From: Taenia hydatigena
Taxonomy: Eukaryota > Platyhelminthes > Cestoda > Cyclophyllidea > Taeniidae
Reading direction: 5' to 3'
Length of the DNA: 64,000 bases
Assembly (NCBI GenBank): GCA_036345935.2
Contig: JADWOT020000009.1
Span: 11,747,899 to 11,811,898 of the forward strand
Below, in pieces: positions 50,897-58,609 of this stretch (positions are counted from its first letter, which is position 1; every line of letters starts with the position of its first letter). The position numbers and the translations under genes are program-made. The notes beneath the pieces were generated by a model. The model was not told the DNA's origin and did not search any database. It was given only the letters and a program-made list of their open reading frames with translations.

Positions 50897-53425
50897 CTAG
50901 CCGAAAATGGAACGGAGAGCACTGCCCACATTCAATCCCTCTACGGGTTTTGCAATAAGCACGTTCCTCGCTGCATCAAACTTATTTTCAAGTTTAGGTC
51001 GGAGTGAATTAGTGGATTTTGACTTGGTAGAAGACAGCACATGAAGAGGTGCACCGATGAGCACATCTTTCGCAGCATCGAGCGTGCCTTTCACACTGGT
51101 GAGAAGCGAACTGGCGGATTGCGACTTGGTTGAAGACTGCGCATCAAGAGGCGCATTGATGAGCACACCTTTCACAACATTGGGTGCGCCTTTCACACTA
51201 GATAGAAGTGAACCAGTGGAGTCCGACTTCGTCGAAGACAGCACATTTAGATGTGTATTGTCTTTCGCAGCATTAAGTGTTAATTTCGCATCAGATGGGA
51301 GCGAACCAGTGGATTCCGACTTCGTCGAAGACAGCACATCAAGGGTTGTGTCGATGAGCACGTTTTTCGCTGCATTGTGCGTACCTCCCACATTAGAGCT
51401 AATTGAATCGGTGGATTGCAGCTTTGTAGAAGACAGCATATTAAGAGGTTTGCCGATGCGAACACCAGTTGCTGTACCGGTCTTACTTATTGACTGAGAT
51501 GGAGATGAATCTGCAGGCGCCAGGTTCGTCGGAAGGGATTCATCCGGAGGCTTATTAATAAGCTTATCATCCACCACACCAAGCATGCCTTCAACTTTTG
51601 GTAAACGTGTGCTGATTGCATTTAGCTTCGTTGGTTTCAAATCAACCAAATGGTTTGGATCACCAGGAAGTAAAGCACGTAAAGCAGCTGGCCTATTTGG
51701 ATCCACATACCTCAGCACCTTATCACTGGTGGGTATTTTCGACCTCACTAACTCAAGTTTCCCTCCCGTAAGCATTGATGCTTCAGGTGCTGTCGTTTGT
51801 GGTGCATCTTGTTCAGGCTGCATTTTCATTTTGGGCGAGAGCGCTGGCTTCCTCAACAGACCGGTGCGTGTTGGCAGTGAAGGTGCATATTTAGCGAGAG
51901 AGGGCGACTTGGCTACAATAGCCTGAACTAACTCGGGATCCATGGTTTCAAAGTACCTGATAGCGTTGGGTAGTTTGTCAAAAATGGCTTCCAATGTGTT
52001 GGTATTTAGGTTGGAGAGAATTTCACCAAACTTTGGAACACTTGCAACGATGTAATGAAGGGTGTGCGCATTCATATTGTCCAGCAGACTGTCAAGGTCT
52101 GGATGGTTCTCAACTATGTACCTAACGAATCTGGGATCCATATTTAACAAGACATTTGCATATTGAGGAGGAACGTTCGGCATGGTTGACGAAATCAATT
52201 GTACAGCATTGGATCGCATGAGGCTCGACGGATCAGGCGTTTCAGTTAAAGGTGTTGGCGTAGTGGCATCAAGCTCCATCGCCACGGGCATGTGTCTCGG
52301 CATATTAGGCATCATGTGTTGACTGAGGCCTGATTCGACACTGGATAAAATGCCATCAATGTTGGGTATTTTTGCAATCAGCAGTCGGAGCAGTTCTGGA
52401 TCCGCTGTAGTCAGAAGGACGTTAAGATTGGGAAGCTGATTAAGCATTGGTTTTAATTCGTATGGACTTCTTGCGGAAAAAAATTTGCCGAATTTCGGCA
52501 CGCTACTCAAGGTAGACTGGAGAAGCACTGGGTCCACTGACATTAGAAGTTCGTTGAGGTTTGGCACATTTAAGAGCATGGATCGAAGAGCATCTGAATC
52601 CAAACTGGAAATTGAACCAGGAATACCTGATGTATGGCGCTGAGAATTCAACGTATGACCATAGCTAGTCGGCTTTGTCACCATTGGGTCAAAGCCATAA
52701 CCACGCGCTCGTCCCATCATTGGGTACGCGGTAGGGCCAGTGCTCCCCATAGGCCTCATAATCATTGGAGCAGCGTAGCTCTTTCCATCGCTCAGGTCAT
52801 GCCAGACATTGGTCCGTCCATCACACAAGCCAGTCGAATTATCGCATTTTTGCCAGTCACGTTCCACAGGTGCGAGAGATATGTCACGCACGGGACTCAT
52901 CATCGGGCCGTGGACAAAGCCATAACCACCTGCGCGTCCCATCACTTGATTTGCGGCAGGAATATGGCTTTGCATAGGCCTCATGGTCATTGGGGCAGCG
53001 TAACGACAGACGCCATCATGACAGACGACATGGCAGTTGCCACCGTTGGTGCAGCCATAGCCGTGGAAGGGCCCACTGACGCACTCATTAGCTTGACATC
53101 CACGGAAGTCGTAGAAACCCTTGCATTTCCCATCCTTGCATCCACCCCAATAGCCGCAGTTGCCACCGTAGCAGCCTTGCTTTTCAAGGCCTCCACTACT
53201 CCACTCCTCCATTCCCTTCTGTAGAAAGACCATGTTTTCACCACCACGACGCAACGACTTGGTGCTGTTGTAGTCGCAGACACCATCGCGACAGCCGTAG
53301 CCAGTAGTTGCGGCTGATTGGCACACGGATGAGTGGCATGATGGGAGGGGCGAATGTTTGGGATGACCAAAGCTGACAACTATGAGACAGCTGAGTACAA
53401 TGGCGAGAACACTCTCCTTTCGCAT
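50897..53425 (-). CDS. Secreted Cys-rich repetitive protein, left copy (842 aa)
   Basis: Uninterrupted 842-codon frame with its own TATA box and AATAAA, so probably intronless. Modules: signal peptide (1-20, 'MRKESVLAIVLSCLIVVSFG'); Cys-rich region (30-145) with repeated 'GYGCxxGxC' and 'GGCKDGKCKG'-like units; two 'YAAPMxMRPM...GYGF' repeats (142-170 and 217-245); leucine-rich repeats of about 22-24 residues, such as 'LLMSVDPVLLQSTLSSVPKF' (275-365 and 418-515); Pro/Thr/Met-rich linkers; and a tail (660-828) of about 36-residue repeats containing 'LSSTKSxSTxSL' and 'AAKxVLI'. No family recognised. The layout suggests an extracellular structural, adhesive or surface-coat protein (inference). 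It is convergent with the VAL gene in the same arm. The right-arm copy differs only in the first ~110 residues. Confidence 0.85.
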   Translation of the reverse strand: MRKESVLAIVLSCLIVVSFGHPKHSPLPSCHSSVCQSAATTGYGCRDGVCDYNSTKSLRRGGENMVFLQKGMEEWSSGGLEKQGCYGGNCGYWGGCKDGKCKGFYDFRGCQANECVSGPFHGYGCTNGGNCHVVCHDGVCRYAAPMTMRPMQSHIPAANQVMGRAGGYGFVHGPMMSPVRDISLAPVERDWQKCDNSTGLCDGRTNVWHDLSDGKSYAAPMIMRPMGSTGPTAYPMMGRARGYGFDPMVTKPTSYGHTLNSQRHTSGIPGSISSLDSDALRSMLLNVPNLNELLMSVDPVLLQSTLSSVPKFGKFFSARSPYELKPMLNQLPNLNVLLTTADPELLRLLIAKIPNIDGILSSVESGLSQHMMPNMPRHMPVAMELDATTPTPLTETPDPSSLMRSNAVQLISSTMPNVPPQYANVLLNMDPRFVRYIVENHPDLDSLLDNMNAHTLHYIVASVPKFGEILSNLNTNTLEAIFDKLPNAIRYFETMDPELVQAIVAKSPSLAKYAPSLPTRTGLLRKPALSPKMKMQPEQDAPQTTAPEASMLTGGKLELVRSKIPTSDKVLRYVDPNRPAALRALLPGDPNHLVDLKPTKLNAISTRLPKVEGMLGVVDDKLINKPPDESLPTNLAPADSSPSQSISKTGTATGVRIGKPLNMLSSTKLQSTDSISSNVGGTHNAAKNVLIDTTLDVLSSTKSESTGSLPSDAKLTLNAAKDNTHLNVLSSTKSDSTGSLLSSVKGAPNVVKGVLINAPLDAQSSTKSQSASSLLTSVKGTLDAAKDVLIGAPLHVLSSTKSKSTNSLRPKLENKFDAARNVLIAKPVEGLNVGSALRSIFG
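50942..51448 (-). repeat. Tandem repeat tract in coding sequence, left copy
   Basis: About four and a half degenerate units of roughly 108-120 bases encoding the 'SSTKSxSTxSL...AAKxVLI' tail. Each unit carries 'CTTCGTCGAAGACAGCACAT' or a close variant on the + strand. Confidence 0.7.
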
Positions 53426-53462
53426 TGCAAATGTGTGATGCTTTCCTCGCTGTTGTGTGCCA

Positions 53463-53469
53463 TTTTATA
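53463..53469 (-). promoter_or_regulatory. TATA box of left repetitive-protein gene
   Basis: 'TATAAAA' on the reverse strand, beginning 44 bases before the start codon, implying a very short 5' leader. Identical in the right arm (56,013-56,019). Confidence 0.7.
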
Positions 53470-54277
53470 GGCCATCTGCTTGTTAAGGTGAGGTTACTCG
53501 CGTGATGGATTTGACCTCAAGCAACACATCACACTCACGAGTAGGAAGACCATCTGTCAATGATGATTGTAATGAAGTATGTTCTACAGCATCCACCCAA
53601 TGTGATGCCGCATGCAACCTTGCCCTAATGGTAGGTCAACTAATTGTATTTCTGTTTCCGTTCACATGGTCCATTTGCCTCATGGTGTTAACAACAAATG
53701 CACTTTCAGTGTCATGCAATACTATCGTGGTTGCCCCTGCAGCAGTTGTCCTCTTGCCATATTCATACCTTTTGTGGCAGCGGATGATAATGGGACGGAG
53801 TTCGCGTAGTTTCCAATAGCGTCCGGTAGTCTCAGCGTGCACTGATTCGGCATCCACGCGCTAGCTTTATCTTTGTGCGCATTGCACATTGCAAAGCAGC
53901 GAGGTTGAATTCCTTTTGTAGCACCCCAAAGACTGCATGGTTAAAATTATCTTGAGCACTGAAATTTCGTTTTGCGTATGAAGCTGTTGCAATGACTGCT
54001 CAAATTGTGCTCATGTCACCAGTTCTCGTTCAATGTCACAAGATAGCTGAAATCTGAGCTTTGCAGCACAAACTAAATGTTCACTTACTTACGCGTTCAA
54101 TTTTGTCAGACCTACGTGACACCCCACTCACCAGTTGGAAATTGATAGCTCACCACAATGCCAATTCGCTTCATTTTTTTCGAGACATCTATGGTTATGC
54201 TACCACATACTCTTTCTCCCTTGAAGTATTGTTGGCCTTGTATACTTTTGTTCCTTACCTTACTGTTCGGATGCGTT
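53470..54277. other. Upstream region of left repetitive-protein gene
   Basis: Runs from the TATA box to the inner edge of the palindrome. Overlapping frames on opposite strands (53,502-53,819 + and 53,857-53,636 -) are mirrored in the right arm with substitutions, but are not supported by motif or transcript signals. Probably promoter DNA. Confidence 0.4.
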
Positions 54278-55204
54278 CCAGGGTCTTTGAACAGCAGGTC
54301 GTGTTATTCCGGATGTTTGCTCGTTCTCAACTGACACCAAAAGATATGGATTGTCAAATCCAACATTAAAGGGCTTAGAGTTTTTGCGAATTTGAGTAAA
54401 ATGATCCTGCCTCATTTCTTCGTCGATGTTGCTGCTCGTTCCAATGACTAGCTTATGCGTAACCCACTTCGCCATTTCAATTTCATACATTTTATTGTTC
54501 TACGGTTCAAAATGTGCAAAAAACCGCATCATCACTTTGGGTTGGCTTGTTATACAGCGTTTTAAACATTATTTGTGGGTCTACATATTGAAGCACTTCC
54601 GGACTCACCCATGCTATACAGGATAGCGGATGACTTCTGGGACGTTAATCTGACCCTATGGCATTATGGTGTTTCGAATCCGGTTTCTATCAATCAGGAC
54701 TAACGACATTCGGTTTTGTTTCCTAAGCCACTTTAGAAAAGCGCTGTAGTTCCTGCGCTTTCAATAAGCCTTCTTTAGAAGTAGAGATGCTGCGTTAATT
54801 TAAGTAAGGATGGCATAAAATGGAAGGATGTCATTCACAAACTACCCAGATAAGTTTTCTCAAAGCCATACAATAGTTGGAGGTAAATTCCAGTTTGCAT
54901 GTGTGCATGTTACTATTGACAAGAGGCAAAATAATGTTACATGGCTAATAAACAGTGAGAATTCCCTTATGAATCGGAGACACAAAGGCAACGTCTCGGG
55001 TCTTCGTAACGGTATCGTAGTAATTTTCTGCGCAGATTTTTTGCGAGGCAGCAACTACTCGGATGGGCCGTTGTTCACTTTATTTCGGTGCACTAAATTA
55101 CAAGACAAAGGACGTTCTACGGATCGGAGGGCGACGTAAGGAAGACAAAGAAGGCAGCCATCTTCCCCCGGGGGCAAATTGGTCTCCAAACAACCAAAAG
55201 AACC
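54278..55204. other. Unique spacer at the palindrome centre (927 bp)
   Basis: No pairing across it: the arms part at 'GGATGCGTT|CCAGG' (left) and 'GGATGCGTT|GGTTC' (right, read on the reverse strand). It contains short frames (54,426-54,626 +, 54,828-55,139 +, part of 55,324-55,055 -) without recognisable motifs. No terminal repeats or transposase signs seen. Confidence 0.8.
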
Positions 55205-56012
55205 AACGCATCCGAACAGTAAGGTAAGGAACAAAAGTATACAAGGCCAACAATACTTCAAGGGAGAAAGAGTATGTGGTAGCATAACCATAGATGTCTC
55301 GAAAAAAATGAAGCGAATTGGCATTGTGGTGAGCTATCAATTTCCAACTGGTGAGTGGGGTGTCACGTAGGTCTGACAAAATTGAACGCGTAAGTAAGTG
55401 AACATTTAGTTTGTGCTGCAAAGCTCAGATTTCAGCTATCTTGTGACATTGAACGACAACTGGTGACATGAGCACAATTTGAGCAGTCATTGCAACAGCT
55501 TCATACGCAAAACGAAATTTCAGTGCTCAAGATAATTTTAACCATGCAGTCTTTGGGGTGCTACAAAAGGAATTCAACCTCGCTGCTTTGCAATGTGCAA
55601 TGCGCACAAAGATAAAGCTAGCGCGTGGATGCCGAATCAGTGCACGCTGAGACTACCGGACGCTATTGGAAACTACGCGAACTCCGTCCCATTATCATCC
55701 GCTGCCACAAAAGGTATGAATATGGCAAGAGGACAACTGCTGCAGGGGCAACCACGATAGTATTGCATGACACTGAAAGTGCATTTGTTGTTAACACCAT
55801 GAGGCAAATGGACCATGTGAACGGAAACAGCAATACAATTAGTTGACCTACCATTAGGGCAAGGTTGCATGCGGCATCACATTGGGTGGATGCTGTAGAA
55901 CATACTTCATTACAATCATCATTGACAGATGGTCTTCCTACTCGTGAGTGTGATGTGTTGCTTGAGGTCAAATCCATCACGCGAGTAACCTCACCTTAAC
56001 AAGCAGATGGCC
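55205..56012. other. Upstream region of right repetitive-protein gene
   Basis: Mirror of 53,470-54,277, with a few base differences (for example at 53,651 and 54,024 of the left arm). No supported gene. Together with the spacer and its left partner it forms a 2.5-kb divergent intergenic region between two TATA boxes. Confidence 0.4.
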
Positions 56013-56019
56013 TATAAAA
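56013..56019 (+). promoter_or_regulatory. TATA box of right repetitive-protein gene
   Basis: 'CCTATAAAATGG', beginning 44 bases upstream of the ATG at 56,057, mirrored in the left arm. Confidence 0.7.
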
Positions 56020-56056
56020 TGGCACACAACAGCGAGGAAAGCATCACACATTTGCA

Positions 56057-58588
56057 ATGCGAAAGGAGAGTGTTCTCGCCATTGTACTCAGCTGTCTCAT
56101 AGTTGGCAGCTTTGGTCATCCCAAACATTCGCCCCTCCCATCATACCACTCATCCGTGTGCCAATCAGCCGCAACTACTGGCTACGGCTGTCGCGATGGT
56201 GTCTGCGACTACAACAGCACCAAGTCGTTGCGTCGTGGTGGTGGAAACATGGTCTTTCTACAGAAGGGAATGGAGGAGGAGTGGAGTAGTGGAGGCCTTG
56301 AAAAGCAAGGCTGCTACGGTGGCAACTGCGGCTATTGGGGTGGATGCAAGGATGAGAAATGCAAGGGTTTCTACGACTTCCGTGGATGTCAAGCTAATGA
56401 GTGCGTCAGTGGGCCCTTCCACGGCTATGGCTGCACCAACGGTGGCAACTGCCATGTCGTCTGTCATGATGGCGTCTGTCGTTACGCTGCCCCAATGACC
56501 ATGAGGCCTATGCAAAGCCATATTCCTGCCGCAAATCAAGTGATGGGACGCGCAGGTGGTTATGGCTTTGTCCACGGCCCGATGATGAGTCCCGTGCGTG
56601 ACATATCTCTCGCACCTGTGGAACGTGACTGGCAAAAATGCGATAATTCGACTGGCTTGTGTGATGGACGGACCAATGTCTGGCATGACCTGAGCGATGG
56701 AAAGAGCTACGCTGCTCCAATGATTATGAGGCCTATGGGGAGCACTGGCCCTACCGCGTACCCAATGATGGGACGAGCGCGTGGTTATGGCTTTGACCCA
56801 ATGGTGACAAAGCCGACTAGCTATGGTCATACGTTGAATTCTCAGCGCCATACATCAGGTATTCCTGGTTCAATTTCCAGTTTGGATTCAGATGCTCTTC
56901 GATCCATGCTCTTAAATGTGCCAAACCTCAACGAACTTCTAATGTCAGTGGACCCAGTGCTTCTCCAGTCTACCTTGAGTAGCGTGCCGAAATTCGGCAA
57001 ATTTTTTTCCGCAAGAAGTCCATACGAATTAAAACCAATGCTTAATCAGCTTCCCAATCTTAACGTCCTTCTGACTACAGCGGATCCAGAACTGCTCCGA
57101 CTGCTGATTGCAAAAATACCCAACATTGATGGCATTTTATCCAGTGTCGAATCAGGCCTCAGTCAACACATGATGCCTAATATGCCGAGACACATGCCCG
57201 TGGCGATGGAGCTTGATGCCACTACGCCAACACCTTTAACTGAAACGCCTGATCCGTCGAGCCTCATGCGATCCAATGCTGTACAATTGATTTCGTCAAC
57301 CATGCCGAACGTTCCTCCTCAATATGCAAATGTCTTGTTAAATATGGATCCCAGATTCGTTAGGTACATAGTTGAGAACCATCCAGACCTTGACAGTCTG
57401 CTGGACAATATGAATGCGCACACCCTTCATTACATCGTTGCAAGTGTTCCAAAGTTTGGTGAAATTCTCTCCAACCTAAATACCAACACATTGGAAGCCA
57501 TTTTTGACAAACTACCCAACGCTATCAGGTACTTTGAAACCATGGATCCCGAGTTAGTTCAGGCTATTGTAGCCAAGTCGCCCTCTCTCGCTAAATATGC
57601 ACCTTCACTGCCAACACGCACCGGTCTGTTGAGGAAGCCAGCGCTCTCGCCCAAAATGAAAATGCAGCCTGAACAAGATGCACCACAAACGACAGCACCT
57701 GAAGCATCAATGCTTACGGGAGGGAAACTTGAGTTAGTGAGGTCGAAAATACCCACCAGTGATAAGGTGCTGAGGTATGTGGATCCAAATAGGCCAGCTG
57801 CTTTACGTGCTTTACTTCCTGGTGATCCAAACCATTTGGTTGATTTGAAACCAACGAAGCTAAATGCAATCAGCACACGTTTACCAAAAGTTGAAGGCAT
57901 GCTTGGTGTGGTGGATGATAAGCTTATTAATAAGCCTCCGGATGAATCCCTTCCGACGAACCTGGCGCCTGCAGATTCATCTCCATCTCAGTCAATAAGT
58001 AAGACCGGTACAGCAACTGGTGTTCGCATCGGCAAACCTCTTAATATGCTGTCTTCTACAAAGCTGCAATCCACCGATTCAATTAGCTCTAATGTGGGAG
58101 GTACGCACAATGCAGCGAAAAACGTGCTCATCGACACAACCCTTGATGTGCTGTCTTCGACGAAGTCGGAATCCACTGGTTCGCTCCCATCTGATGCGAA
58201 ATTAACACTTAATGCTGCGAAAGACAATACACATCTAAATGTGCTGTCTTCGACGAAGTCGGACTCCACTGGTTCACTTCTATCTAGTGTGAAAGGCGCA
58301 CCCAATGTTGTGAAAGGTGTGCTCATCAATGCGCCTCTTGATGCGCAGTCTTCAACCAAGTCGCAATCCGCCAGTTCGCTTCTCACCAGTGTGAAAGGCA
58401 CGCTCGATGCTGCGAAAGATGTGCTCATCGGTGCACCTCTTCATGTGCTGTCTTCTACCAAGTCAAAATCCACTAATTCACTCCGACCTAAACTTGAAAA
58501 TAAGTTTGATGCAGCGAGGAACGTGCTTATTGCAAAACCTGTAGAGGGATTGAATGTGGGCAGTGCTCTCCGTTCCATTTTCGGCTAG
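56057..58588 (+). CDS. Secreted Cys-rich repetitive protein, right copy (843 aa)
   Basis: Same module order as the left copy: signal peptide, Cys-rich region, YAAPM/GYGF repeats, leucine-rich VP-x-L repeats, and SSTKS tail repeats. All differences lie in the first ~110 residues: V17G, C30Y, E63G, one extra Glu near residue 74 (in-frame GAG) and G99E (left numbering). C30Y removes one of the N-terminal cysteines, so disulfide pairing may differ between copies. From there to the C terminus the proteins are identical. Transcribed away from the palindrome centre, divergent from the left copy. The stop TAG is followed after 13 bases by AATAAA (58,602). Confidence 0.85.
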   Translation: MRKESVLAIVLSCLIVGSFGHPKHSPLPSYHSSVCQSAATTGYGCRDGVCDYNSTKSLRRGGGNMVFLQKGMEEEWSSGGLEKQGCYGGNCGYWGGCKDEKCKGFYDFRGCQANECVSGPFHGYGCTNGGNCHVVCHDGVCRYAAPMTMRPMQSHIPAANQVMGRAGGYGFVHGPMMSPVRDISLAPVERDWQKCDNSTGLCDGRTNVWHDLSDGKSYAAPMIMRPMGSTGPTAYPMMGRARGYGFDPMVTKPTSYGHTLNSQRHTSGIPGSISSLDSDALRSMLLNVPNLNELLMSVDPVLLQSTLSSVPKFGKFFSARSPYELKPMLNQLPNLNVLLTTADPELLRLLIAKIPNIDGILSSVESGLSQHMMPNMPRHMPVAMELDATTPTPLTETPDPSSLMRSNAVQLISSTMPNVPPQYANVLLNMDPRFVRYIVENHPDLDSLLDNMNAHTLHYIVASVPKFGEILSNLNTNTLEAIFDKLPNAIRYFETMDPELVQAIVAKSPSLAKYAPSLPTRTGLLRKPALSPKMKMQPEQDAPQTTAPEASMLTGGKLELVRSKIPTSDKVLRYVDPNRPAALRALLPGDPNHLVDLKPTKLNAISTRLPKVEGMLGVVDDKLINKPPDESLPTNLAPADSSPSQSISKTGTATGVRIGKPLNMLSSTKLQSTDSISSNVGGTHNAAKNVLIDTTLDVLSSTKSESTGSLPSDAKLTLNAAKDNTHLNVLSSTKSDSTGSLLSSVKGAPNVVKGVLINAPLDAQSSTKSQSASSLLTSVKGTLDAAKDVLIGAPLHVLSSTKSKSTNSLRPKLENKFDAARNVLIAKPVEGLNVGSALRSIFG
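58037..58543 (+). repeat. Tandem repeat tract in coding sequence, right copy
   Basis: Mirror of the left coding repeat tract, same number of units and no difference noticed. Confidence 0.7.
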
Positions 58589-58601
58589 CATGCTAAGGCC
58601 C

Positions 58602-58607
58602 AATAAA
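58602..58607 (+). promoter_or_regulatory. Polyadenylation signal, right repetitive-protein gene
   Basis: AATAAA 13 bases after the stop codon; a second at 58,704-58,709. Confidence 0.55.
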
Positions 58608-58609
58608 CT

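Larger units (their letters stand above)
45470..54277 (+). repeat. Left arm of a giant inverted repeat
   Basis: Reverse-complementary to 55,205-64,000. Paired coordinates sum to 109,482 at the inner edge, 109,485 across 48,130-53,200, 109,513 in the VAL coding exons and 109,470 at the window edge, so only a few small indels separate the arms. The inner edge is sharp: pairing holds up to 'GGATGCGTT' (54,277) and then stops. The outer edge is not visible. Confidence 0.95.

Noticed and set aside
51057..53224. Open frames of 113-196 codons on the opposite strand of the repetitive-protein gene (and mirrored at 56,258-58,428)
   Set aside because: They are shadows of the real gene: no start context, no signal of their own, and the composition reflects the antisense of repeats.
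53502..53857. Overlapping 105- and 73-codon frames on opposite strands upstream of the repetitive-protein gene
   Set aside because: Both cannot be favoured at once; they lie in promoter DNA and show no motif.
54240..54277. 'TTGTTCCTTACCTTACTG' at the inner arm edge as a possible flatworm spliced-leader RNA gene
   Set aside because: Only a short resemblance to spliced-leader sequences as I remember them; no matching donor context or snRNA-like structure was seen.
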